Shown piece by piece: positions 17,268-24,447 of a stretch of DNA of 64,000 bases (within the stretch, counting starts at the first letter, position 1; every line of letters starts with the position of its first letter). A program made the translations under genes and the position numbers. Origin of the DNA: UBA9611 sp965237595 (lineage in GTDB: Bacteria; Chloroflexota; Dehalococcoidia; Lucifugimonadales; UBA3495); NCBI GenBank assembly GCA_965237595.1, contig CBDEFY010000007.1:434001-498000 (forward strand). Direction: 5' to 3'. The notes beneath the pieces were generated by a model, which was not told the DNA's origin, did no database searches, and worked only from the letters and a program-made list of their open reading frames with translations.

Positions 17268-17717
17268 TTAGGCCACCTTGGCGCTGGCGTCTCTCATCAC
17301 TCCGGCCAACAGCATGTAGGTCTCGGTCCAAGCGCTCTTGACCTCGGGGGTGAAGGCGTCGCCCAAACCCTGCTCCAACGTCCAGAGCAGGGCCGAAGCC
17401 ACCAAGCCGTAGTGCCTCTCCTGTACCGTAGGAACCAAGCCGTCCAGGTCGTTCAGGCCGTTGACGGCGGCGGTAATCATTTCCATCAACTTCTGTCCCT
17501 GGGTCTTCATGTCCCCTTTGAAAAGTGCTTTAGTCGAGGGATCAATCTCAAACAGCCGATTGTAAAACAGCTCGGCCGCCTTCTCTGAGATGGGGAGCAC
17601 CTTGCTCCAAGAGCTTTGCACCAGGGTAATCTGCTTTGCGTCCAAGAAATCCTCCTGTGTTTCCACGTCTGCCGTTGCTTTGACACTGTGCCTGGTCACA
17701 ACAACGTTTTTGTCCAT
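17268..17717 (-). CDS. Single-domain globin
   Basis: 149-residue globin of the bacterial single-domain/neuroglobin-like group. The C-terminal half is typical (ALLWTLEQGLGDAFTPEV...WTETYMLLAGVM), and the proximal His is in QERHYGLV. Relative to the usual bacterial form the segment before that His (normally an extra RRHxxYGV stretch) is missing by about ten residues, so the E-F region is short. ATG 17717 is preferred over 17753 because a promoter-like pair ends just upstream and no Shine-Dalgarno is present, suggesting a leaderless or near-leaderless transcript. Likely binds O2 or NO. Confidence 0.8.
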   Translation of the reverse strand: MDKNVVVTRHSVKATADVETQEDFLDAKQITLVQSSWSKVLPISEKAAELFYNRLFEIDPSTKALFKGDMKTQGQKLMEMITAAVNGLNDLDGLVPTVQERHYGLVASALLWTLEQGLGDAFTPEVKSAWTETYMLLAGVMRDASAKVA

Positions 17718-17724
17718 ATCTAGC

Positions 17725-17753
17725 ACGATATAATGACTCGAATATAACTGCAA
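17725..17753 (-). promoter_or_regulatory. Putative promoter of the globin gene
   Basis: On the minus strand TTGCAG (17753-17748) and TATCGT (17730-17725) are spaced by 17 bases. The expected transcript start would fall within a few bases of ATG 17717, matching the absence of a ribosome-binding site. Confidence 0.35.
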
Positions 17754-17756
17754 ACA

Positions 17757-18112
17757 TTACCGGACTGGTGGAGTCTTGAGACTGTCATCAGGCGTGCCTG
17801 GCCGGCTCTCCGATTTGCGCCCGCCATCCAAACATATCTCCTCCGTTTTGGACCCAGACCTTCTCCCATTCGCCGTATCTCCGCCATGGGACGGTGCAAT
17901 ATAGCACCGGAGGGCGGCTGGGGGTCAAGACGCCTGCAAGAATCCGCCGGGAAATCGACGCTTGTGCGGCACTATACCCTCTGCTAGAATTTTGTCGAAC
18001 CTCGCTGGTTCGACGATTAGGGGCGCTTCAGGCGCGGCCGCCGCAGGGCTGTAGCTCCATGTGCCCACGAATCAGAAGAGGGTGACTTCAGAACTGTTCA
18101 GGAGGTACCTTT
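17757..18112. other. Intergenic leader of dienelactone hydrolase gene
   Basis: About 350 bases without a convincing gene. A promoter-like pair is annotated separately at 17962-17990. Immediately after it is a perfect hairpin GTCGAACC-TCGCT-GGTTCGAC (17994-18014), at the expected 5' end of the transcript. AGGAGGT at 18100-18106 is the ribosome site for the next gene. Confidence 0.5.
17962..17990 (+). promoter_or_regulatory. Putative sigma-70-type promoter
   Basis: TTGTGC (17962-17967) and TAGAAT (17985-17990) with exactly 17 bases between. The transcript would begin at the base of the 8-bp hairpin at 17994-18014. Probable promoter of the downstream dienelactone hydrolase gene. Confidence 0.4.
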
Positions 18113-18883
18113 ATGCCATCGTTTTGGGAGAATCTACGATTTGCCGGCGAGCGGGAAATGGACGACTTGCAAGGGGCTCAGGGAATGGATATGGCGACCT
18201 ACGTCAGCCATCCCTCGCCTTCGGCAGGCAACAGCTTCCCGGCGGTCATCGTGATCATGGAAGCATTTGGGGTTACCGGACACATCGAGAAGGTCTGTGA
18301 CCAGTACGCCGCCAACGGTTACGTGGCCGTCGCCCCCGCTCTGTACCACCGCCAGCATCCCAATCCCAAGCTGGGATACGACGAGATGCCCGCGGTGCAG
18401 CAATATATGGGAGCGCTGCGGGATGACGAGCTCGTCGAAGACATCAACGTCGCCATAGATTACCTGCAGCACCGCTACCAGCGGACCGCCGGCCAGAATA
18501 TTGGCATCGTGGGCTACTGCGTGGGCGGACGCATCACCTACTTGGCAGCCACCAGTTGCCCGGGCCTCAGCGCCGCCTCGGTCTACTACGGTGGACGCAT
18601 CTTGGTGCCCTTCGGCGACGGCCCCGCCCCCATCGACCTCACCGGCAACATCAAGATTCCGGTGATGGGCAACTTCGGCGAAACGGATGAGAACCCGTCA
18701 CCAGCCGATGTCGTTACCATCGATGAGAAGTTGACGGCGGCGGGAGTGAACCACGACTTTAAGTCGTACCCCGGCGCTGGTCACGGCTTCAACTGTGACG
18801 AGCGTGGCAGCTATCAAGAGGCCGCGGCCAACGACGCCTTTACCCGCACTCTGGGCTGGTTCGACAAATACGTCAAGAAATAA
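18113..18883 (+). CDS. Dienelactone hydrolase family protein
   Basis: 256-residue alpha/beta hydrolase of the dienelactone hydrolase family, which opens lactone rings or cleaves esters with a cysteine nucleophile. Visible: the Glu-containing VIMEAFGVTGHI, nucleophile motif GYCVGGR (Cys), and the catalytic His in YPGAGHGFNCDERGSY. No signal peptide, so cytoplasmic. AGGAGGT at 18100-18106 supports ATG 18113. Followed by a strong terminator; transcribed as a single gene. Confidence 0.9.
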   Translation: MPSFWENLRFAGEREMDDLQGAQGMDMATYVSHPSPSAGNSFPAVIVIMEAFGVTGHIEKVCDQYAANGYVAVAPALYHRQHPNPKLGYDEMPAVQQYMGALRDDELVEDINVAIDYLQHRYQRTAGQNIGIVGYCVGGRITYLAATSCPGLSAASVYYGGRILVPFGDGPAPIDLTGNIKIPVMGNFGETDENPSPADVVTIDEKLTAAGVNHDFKSYPGAGHGFNCDERGSYQEAAANDAFTRTLGWFDKYVKK

Positions 18884-18910
18884 CCCAAAAGCTGTACCCC
18901 GACTGCATTA

Positions 18911-18950
18911 GACCCGGACAAAGCGACGGGCACCGTCCGGGTCTTTTCTT
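18911..18950 (+). terminator. Rho-independent terminator
   Basis: GACCCGGAC / GTCCGGGTC stem followed by TTTTCTTT, 28 bases after the dienelactone hydrolase stop codon. Confidence 0.85.
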
Positions 18951-19063
18951 TCACCTATTGGTGCATTAAGAGTTGTTATCATCAGGCGCGGCGAATACAA
19001 TGCCCCGTAACCCAACCACGTCCTGCCTGGGCCGGGCAGACCAGATTCCAGGGGAAGGCTAGG

Positions 19064-19804
19064 ATGCTGAAAGCAGACCGGGACCAGATAATGGCGAACA
19101 TGCAAGATGACGACCGGAAACAGTTCCGGCGGTTCATCACCGATTACCGGACCAAGCGTAAAGCGGTTTCCGGCGGGAAGATGCCAGCGCGGGAGATGCT
19201 GGACGCAGTTGGCGCGGACCTGACGGACATGCTGCGCCATGCTATGGAAGCGGTGGTGGTCAGGGACGAGATGGGCCCCCATGTAGGCGATTCCCCTCCG
19301 GAATTCAACCTAAAACGCACGGGTTCCGAAGAGCGGGTCCGGCTGTCCAGCTTCAAAGGCCAGCGGCCCGTCGCCCTGATTTTTGGCAGCTACACTTGAC
19401 CTCCCTTCCGCGCTCAGGTCGAGCGCATGGAGCAGCTCTATAGCGAGTACAAAGACCGGGCCGAGTTCTTCGTGGTCTACGTTCAGGAAGCCCACCCCAC
19501 CGACGGCTGGCAGGTCGAGGCCAATGTCAACGACAGCGTCTACTTTCGCCAGCACCAGAGCTACGAAGAGCGGGAAGAGGTTGCCCAGTCGTGCACCATC
19601 GGCCTGCACATCTCCATCCCGACCCTGGTGGAAGAGATGGACAACGCCATCGACGAGGCCTACGGAGCAGCCCCGGAACGGCTGTATCTGATTGGCAAGG
19701 ACGGCAGGGTCGTCTACCACGGTGGTGCGGGCCCCCACTTCTTTGACCTAGACGAGTTGGAAGAGGCCCTTCAGAAATTAGAGGTCACAGTCAAAGCCAG
19801 CTAG
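19064..19804 (+). CDS. Deiodinase-like selenoprotein (UGA at 19397 read as selenocysteine)
   Basis: One 246-residue frame interrupted only by TGA at 19397-19399. Around it the product reads FGSYT-U-PPFRAQVE, then FFVVYVQEAHPTDGW. This is the core of the iodothyronine-deiodinase-like thioredoxin-fold family (FGSCT-U-PPF...EAHPSDGW), where Sec sits at exactly this position. Both sides are in the same frame and together cover the whole fold, including LYLIGKDGRVVYHGGAGP. Downstream of the UGA a SECIS-like hairpin is present (separate entry). The N-terminal ~75 residues form a helical extension I do not recognise. Bacterial members are thought to be thiol/peroxide redox enzymes rather than hormone deiodinases. 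The Sec assignment is inferred, but the family match at the stop is hard to explain otherwise. Confidence 0.9.
19410..19426 (+). promoter_or_regulatory. Putative bacterial SECIS element for the deiodinase-like gene
   Basis: Perfect 6-bp stem GCGCTC / GAGCGC with loop AGGTC. The loop G lies 18 bases after the UGA, within the range for bacterial SECIS hairpins, and the GGUC loop is like that of E. coli fdhF. It would bind SelB to direct selenocysteine insertion. Confidence 0.75.
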
Positions 19805-19883
19805 CGCTCACGCAGCTTGCCAGGGAACGACGGGTTGGTGCTGGAGGCTAAGATCAAAGCCTGATAACCCTCTTGAATCGGAT

Positions 19884-19918
19884 AAGGCCCGCAAAAATGG
19901 CGGGCCTTTTTCTTTTTT
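19884..19918 (+). terminator. Rho-independent terminator
   Basis: AAGGCCCGC / GCGGGCCTT stem followed by TTTTCTTTTTT, 80 bases after the selenoprotein stop codon. Confidence 0.9.
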
Positions 19919-20070
19919 AAATGCGAATTCCCGCGTTACCAGTGCGCCACAATCTTCGTTCCGGCAAAAGCCGAAAACCAGAAATAGCCCGCAACAATTA
20001 AGTTGGAGTTACCCAAAGTTAGGTGGCGGATTCCTTTCCCCAATGAATCATTGCTAACAGCACCGTGTTG

Positions 20071-20097
20071 GATCCCGACTAAAGCCGGAATGACGGA
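20071..20097. repeat. REP-like palindrome
   Basis: Imperfect palindrome around GATCCCGACT-AA-AGCCGGAATG followed by ACGGAG, related by its CCCGACT arm to the palindrome at 15811-15830. Intergenic. Confidence 0.45.
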
Positions 20098-20116
20098 GGA
20101 GACGCCACTTGGCAGG

Positions 20117-20689
20117 TTAATGGCCGGGCTGCCGCGGTTCCACGAAAGTGTTCCGGAAGCGGTAGAGGGTGAACTCCGGCTCCACCGGGGCCACCGGCAG
20201 GTACTCGGCCTCTTCTATACTTGGCCACGATGAAGTTGGGCCCATCGGTCTTTAGGGCCTCAGAGACGGCGGCTTCAAGGTCCTCCAAGTCCGACACCGT
20301 CTTGGTGCGGTTGATGCCGCAACTCCGGGCCACTTGCTCCAGGTCGGTGCCCGTGCCTGTGTGGCTGGTCTGTCCCCCGGTCTGACCCCATTGTTCGTTG
20401 TCCCAGACTACGACGGTCAGGTTCTTGGGTTTGTCCCGGCCGATGGAAGCGATGGTCCCAGGTTCATCAACAACGAGCCATCGCCGTCCAAGGATATGAC
20501 CTCTTCGTCGGTGGCCAGGGCCATCCCCAGCGCGATGGACGAACACAGGCCCATGCTGCCGTAGGTGTAGAAATTGCGGTCCCGGTGCCCGGCGTGCCAG
20601 AGCTCGTCGGAACTTGGGCCCAAGTTGCTGACAATGGGCGCGTCCCCCGCTAGGCGCGATACTAACTGGGTGGCCTCGAACCTACGCAA
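20117..20689 (-). pseudogene. TPP-dependent decarboxylase beta subunit (sulfopyruvate/phosphonopyruvate decarboxylase-like), two frame breaks
   Basis: The C-terminal TPP-binding half of a two-subunit 2-oxo acid decarboxylase. The frame starts at ATG 20689 (MRRFEATQLVSRL, SSDELWHAGHRDRNFY) and shows the TPP motif SLDGDGSLLMNLG. Right after it the frame breaks near 20459; the sequence continues in another frame as TIASIGRDKPKNLTVVVWDN. A second break near 20222 leads to EEAEYLPVAPVEPEF and a TAA at 20117-20119. Both breaks are one-base changes. The start overlaps the alpha gene end by 8 bases. Either a decaying gene or assembly indels. Confidence 0.8.
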
Positions 20690-21188
20690 GCTTGCCTCCG
20701 TGCAGCAGTTGAGTCAGGCACACGGCCAAAGGCTGCCGGTTGGCGTGGCAGAGCTTCATCGCGCCATCCAATATCTTGTCCATGTTGCGGTCGTCGTCCA
20801 GGGTGAAATGCACCATCCCCAACTGGTCCAAGATGGGCCTGACCGCGCGTCCCATGGCCACTTGGGCGAGGTTGAATTCGCCGGGCCCGCCGCGCAGGTT
20901 GATGAACATGGGGATGGGAGTCCGGGCGGGGATGCACAGGCTGGCCAGGGCGTTGACAGAGTTACCGAACCCGCTGGATTGCATGAACACGGCGGCGTTG
21001 CGGCCCGCTGCGTAGGAGCCGACGGCGATGCCGATGGCCTCCTCCTCTCTGGTGGCCGAGACCAGTCTGAAGTAGGGGTCCTGATCGATGAGACTGGTCA
21101 CTTGGTGGATGGAAATGTCGGGCACGTTGACAATCAGGGACGTGTCCCAGTCCTTGAGCGCCTTGATGATGGATTCCGCCCAGTTCAT
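20682..21188 (-). CDS. TPP-dependent decarboxylase alpha subunit (sulfopyruvate decarboxylase-like)
   Basis: 168-residue N-terminal pyrimidine-binding half of a TPP enzyme. Visible: VNVPDISIHQV, ATREEEAIGIAVGSYAAG containing the conserved Glu that activates TPP, and MQSSGFGNSVNALASL. It is the size of ComD-type alpha subunits and pairs with the overlapping beta gene downstream. The substrate could be sulfopyruvate, phosphonopyruvate or a related 3-substituted pyruvate; nothing nearby decides. An IS630 element sits 38 bases upstream of the start codon and may have displaced the promoter. Confidence 0.82.
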   Translation of the reverse strand: MNWAESIIKALKDWDTSLIVNVPDISIHQVTSLIDQDPYFRLVSATREEEAIGIAVGSYAAGRNAAVFMQSSGFGNSVNALASLCIPARTPIPMFINLRGGPGEFNLAQVAMGRAVRPILDQLGMVHFTLDDDRNMDKILDGAMKLCHANRQPLAVCLTQLLHGGKLA

Positions 21189-21225
21189 CTAATTTCCCAT
21201 TTTGCCCGTCGGATAGGCATGCCTA

Positions 21226-22448
21226 GTACTCAGTCAACCGTAAAATCGGAAGGGTAAAGGCGGTGAAGTTTGGTTCGTGCGTCCCGGGTGTTGAACCGCC
21301 AGTTGATGGTGGCTCTGGCGGCGTTGCGCTCCTTGACCAGAGCATCGACTTCCCTCCTGAGGGCCTCCTCGCCGGAGAGCCGCTGCTTCAGGCAGGAGCG
21401 GGACAGGACGCTGAACTCGATCTCCGCCATGTTCAACCAACTCCCGTGCTTGGGCGTGTAATGAAACTCCAGCCGCCTGGCAATCCTCCGGGCTTCCTCA
21501 GCCGGGAAAGTCTCGTACAGCGATGCCCGGCGATGGGTATTCAGATTGTCCAAGACAACCCTTACCACCTCGGCTTCCGGGTAGGCTTCATCCGCCAGCC
21601 AGCGCATCCGGCGGGCGAAGTCTTGCATCGTGCGCCGCTCCGTGACCGCCACCCCTCGCCAACCCGCCAAGGGCTCGCAGGCCAAGAACAGGTTGCGGGT
21701 ACCCTCCCGCCGGTATTCGTAGTCCTGCCGCAGCGGAAGTCCCGGCCGGGGCGGCAGAGCGGGCTGGGTCTCCGCCAACAACTGGGTGGATGTCTCGTCA
21801 AAGCAAACCACCGGACGTTGGGGATCATAGGGTTCGGCGTAGAGATCCAGGACATCCTCCATGTTAGCCACAAATTCCGCGCTCACCTTGGGAATGCACC
21901 ACTCCTTCTTCTGCCACGGCTTGAGGGCGTTTTTTTGAGACGCTTGCGCACCCCCTCGTGGGACATGGAGGGCGTCAGCCCCAACTCGACCACCTTCCCG
22001 GCCAGCAGACGCAGGGTCCAGTGGTCATGCCCTTCCGGCGGCGGGCTGCAGGCCAAAGCAATCAGGTGGGCTTCGCCCCGGTCGTCCAACTTCCGGGGCC
22101 GGTTGGCCTGGGGACGGTCCTGCAAAACCCTCTCCAACCCTTCTTCGGCAAAGCGCTGCTTGACCCGGTATACGGTGCTCAGGGCCACATCCAAAGCTTC
22201 GGCCACTTGGGGTGCCGCCCAACCCTCGTCGCTCTTTAGGAGAATCCGCGCTCTAGCGGTCACTCGGGCTGAGTTTTTGCCAACCCGGATCAGTCGCTGG
22301 AGCTCTTCCCGTTGTTCCTGTGCCAGCCGCACCGCGTATTTGTCCCTGACCATCATTAGCCACTCCCGCCATCAACACTTCCCACCAGGCAGGATAGCTC
22401 AATTGGCCCCTTTCTTAAACAAATCCCAAAACCAAGTTGACTGAGTAC
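21226..22448 (-). mobile_element. IS630-family insertion sequence (1223 bp)
   Basis: Terminal inverted repeats GTACTCAGTCAAC (21226) and GTTGACTGAGTAC (ending 22448) are bordered by TA on both sides (21224-21225 and 22449-22450), the TA target duplication expected for IS630/Tc1 elements. It contains one transposase gene in two frames on the minus strand. It lies between the decarboxylase alpha gene and a flavin reductase gene. Confidence 0.92.
21230..22356 (-). CDS. IS630 transposase in two frames (possible -1 frameshift at A7)
   Basis: The N-terminal part (22356 down to about 21935) is an HTH domain (ALDVALSTVYRVKQRF). The C-terminal part carries the DDE catalytic residues: Asp in VVCFDETSTQLL, Asp in VVLDNLNTHR, Glu in NMAEIEFSVLSR. 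The two halves meet at a run of seven A on the coding strand (CTC AAA AAA ACG). A one-base backward slip gives ...RLKKNALKPWQKKEW and continues into the catalytic domain without interruption. Programmed -1 frameshifting at A-runs is known in IS630-type elements, so the gene may be functional; a lost A is the alternative. Confidence 0.85.
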
Positions 22449-22580
22449 TAGGGAAGGCCCCAGGCGCGAGCGGCTACCAACATAACAGTGGGACTTTGGA
22501 ATGTCAAAACTTGGCTGTCCTGCTGCCGGGGGATATAATCCCGCAAGCAACCGCATCAGATCCCCGCCGGAGGTATTTAC

Positions 22581-23213
22581 TTGAGAATCGACCCACTGAA
22601 TTTTGAAGGTTTCAACCGCGTGCTGACTGGCGTGGTGGTGCTGCGGTCCATCGCATTCGTTTCCACTGTGTCCACCGACGGCGTGGTCAATCTGGCGCCC
22701 TACTCCTTCTTCAACGCTGTCTCCTACGACCCACCCACCATCGTTTTCTCCTCGTCCCGCAGCGCCGGCTACAAGAGCAAGGACACCCTGCGAAACATCG
22801 AAGAAACCGGAGAATTCGTGGTTAACATCGTGGTCGACCCCATCGCCGAAGCCATGAACAAAACCTCCGCTGAGTTTCCCGAGGACGTGGACGAGTTCGA
22901 GATTGCTGGGCTCAACCAGGCGCCCTCCGAGCTGGTCAAGGCCCCTAGGGTCGCCGAGTCACCGGTAAATATGGAATGCAAGTTGGAACAGGTGGTGCCC
23001 ATCGGCACCGGCGACCATGCCCACGGGCTGGTCATCGGCACCATCCTGTTGATGCACGTCCGCGACGATGTCATCGAGGGCCACCGCATCAACCAGGAAA
23101 AACTCATGGCCACCGGCCGTATGGCCGGAAATATGTACTGCCACACCAGCGACCGGTTCGAGATGGTCCGCCCGGTCTACGACCCGGAAAAAAGCCTGTC
23201 TGCCTACCGGTAA
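22581..23213 (+). CDS. Flavin reductase family protein (FMN-binding split barrel)
   Basis: 210 residues with the flavin-reductase split-barrel signature: FVSTVSTDGVVNLAPYSFFN, DPPTIVFSSSRS, KDTLRNIEETGEFVVNIV. Such proteins bind FMN and reduce it with NAD(P)H or use it as cofactor. Start TTG 22581 with GGAGG at 22567-22571. 74 bases before the UGSC selenoprotein and in the same direction, so the two may be co-transcribed and share a redox role; that link is inferred. Confidence 0.88.
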   Translation: MRIDPLNFEGFNRVLTGVVVLRSIAFVSTVSTDGVVNLAPYSFFNAVSYDPPTIVFSSSRSAGYKSKDTLRNIEETGEFVVNIVVDPIAEAMNKTSAEFPEDVDEFEIAGLNQAPSELVKAPRVAESPVNMECKLEQVVPIGTGDHAHGLVIGTILLMHVRDDVIEGHRINQEKLMATGRMAGNMYCHTSDRFEMVRPVYDPEKSLSAYR

Positions 23214-23287
23214 CTCCGGCTGGACCGTCGTTCGACAGGAATTAATTATCTGATCCCGGCTGGCGGGGCAGGAATAGGAGCGATACC

Positions 23288-23827
23288 ATGGCACCCAAAT
23301 TGTCCATACTCAGTCCGGCGGCGGAAGCGTGGCGTCCCATGGACGGCGACATCCCGCATATCTCCGACCTTCAGGGGACCACGGTGGCCATCCTGAACAA
23401 CCGCTGGACCAGCATGAACATCATCGCTGAGCAGATCGGCATCATCCTCAAGGAACAGTACGGCGTGGCGGAGGTCTTTGAAAAGCTGATTCCGCTGGCC
23501 TCCGCCGCACCCCAGGAGACCTTCGACGAGGTGGAGGAGAGGGCCCAAGTGGCCATCGTGGGCCTGGCGAATTGAGGGTCCTGCACAGCGTGGAGTGTCC
23601 ACGACAGCGTGAAACTGGTCAAGAACGGCATGCCCTCGGTGGTGCTGGTAACCGAACGGTTCACCACCCTGGCCAAGGCGTCCATGCGGGGCAATGGCGT
23701 GCCCGATGCACCCATGGTGGTCCTTCCCAAGACCGAACTCACCGAGTACGTCGAGCCCGACGTGGTAAGGTCAGTGGCCAAGGAGGCCGTCGACCTGATA
23801 ATAGCCCAACTTCACGGAGCGGAATGA
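23288..23827 (+). CDS. UGSC-motif selenoprotein (UGA at 23573 read as selenocysteine)
   Basis: A 179-residue frame interrupted only by TGA at 23573-23575. Across it the product reads VGLAN-U-GSC-TAWSVHDSV, exactly the U-G-S-C redox motif that names the UGSC (seleno)protein family. The sequence before (MNIIAEQIGIILKEQYG) and after (KNGMPSVVLVTERF, ...GVPDAPMVVLPKTELTE) is in one frame and belongs to one fold. A SECIS-like hairpin follows the UGA (separate entry). Start ATG 23288 with TAGGAG about eight bases upstream. The biochemical role of UGSC proteins is not established; the U/C pair suggests redox or transfer chemistry. Without Sec the chain would stop just before its active site. Confidence 0.9.
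23589..23603 (+). promoter_or_regulatory. Putative bacterial SECIS element for the UGSC gene
   Basis: 5-bp stem CGTGG / CCACG with loop AGTGT. The first loop G is 20 bases after the UGA, within the bacterial SECIS window. The stem is shorter than that in the deiodinase-like gene, so it is less certain. Confidence 0.6.
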
Positions 23828-23860
23828 GCCCGCGCCAATCGCTGATGTTAGGATAGGACT

Positions 23861-24088
23861 ATGTTGGATTGGTCTTCATGCACCGCGGTTGAACGTGAAC
23901 CAGGCCGGGTTAGTGGCGAATGGGTATTCCGAGGTACCCGGGTGCCGGTCGCCGCGTTGTTCGAGAACCTGGAGGACGGCGCCCAGACCACCCAGTTCCT
24001 GGAGTGGTTCCCTGGTGTGACCGACCAACAGGTTCGCGCTGTCCTAGAACACGCCGCAAAAAGCCTCGGCGAGTCTCAGGTTGCCTGA
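23861..24088 (+). CDS. DUF433 antitoxin-like protein
   Basis: 75-residue DUF433 protein with the characteristic VFRGTRVPVAALFENL and later FPGVTDQQVRAVLEHAA helix. DUF433 proteins are DNA-binding antitoxins paired with DUF5615 PIN-like toxins, and such a gene follows immediately. Inserted between the UGSC gene and its probable partner. Confidence 0.82.
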   Translation: MLDWSSCTAVEREPGRVSGEWVFRGTRVPVAALFENLEDGAQTTQFLEWFPGVTDQQVRAVLEHAAKSLGESQVA

Positions 24089-24409
24089 TTGTGTGTTCTG
24101 TTTGATCAAGGAACACCCGTCTCTCTACGAAACTTTCTTGGCCAACATCAGATAACAACCGCCTACGAGCTCGGTTGGGGCCGACTGACCAACGGCGATT
24201 TGCTTGCCTCTGCCGGACGGGAAGGCTTCGATGTACTCGTCACCACCGACAAGAACATGGTTCACCAACAGAATATGCTTGAATTGCCGTTCGCGATCGT
24301 CGTACTTTCGACTACTAGTTGGCCCAGGATTCTTATCGCGTCAGACGCAGTAGTACATGCCATTGATTCCTCCGAGCCTGGCAACGTAACGGAATTAGAC
24401 ATCCCTTAG
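24089..24409 (+). CDS. DUF5615 PIN-like toxin
   Basis: 106 residues; LFDQGTPVSLRNFL near the start and FDVLVTTDKNMVHQQ in the middle supply the conserved Asp residues of the DUF5615 PIN-like nuclease fold. The start TTG 24089 directly abuts the antitoxin stop codon, so the two are translated as a unit. Predicted ribonuclease toxin of a type II pair; target unknown. Confidence 0.8.
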   Translation: MCVLFDQGTPVSLRNFLGQHQITTAYELGWGRLTNGDLLASAGREGFDVLVTTDKNMVHQQNMLELPFAIVVLSTTSWPRILIASDAVVHAIDSSEPGNVTELDIP

Positions 24410-24447
24410 TCGTCGTCCCATCAGGGACCGGAAGATGATCGACAGAC

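Larger units (their letters stand above)
19805..20116. other. Intergenic region, terminator plus REP-like palindrome
   Basis: About 310 bases between the selenoprotein gene and the 3' end of the decarboxylase beta gene. Contains a strong terminator (19884-19918) and an imperfect palindrome (20071-20097). No gene seen. Confidence 0.5.

Noticed and set aside
21263..22444. 393-codon plus-strand frame across the IS630 element
   Set aside because: It is opposite a transposase with visible DDE residues and crosses the element's end; a shadow frame.
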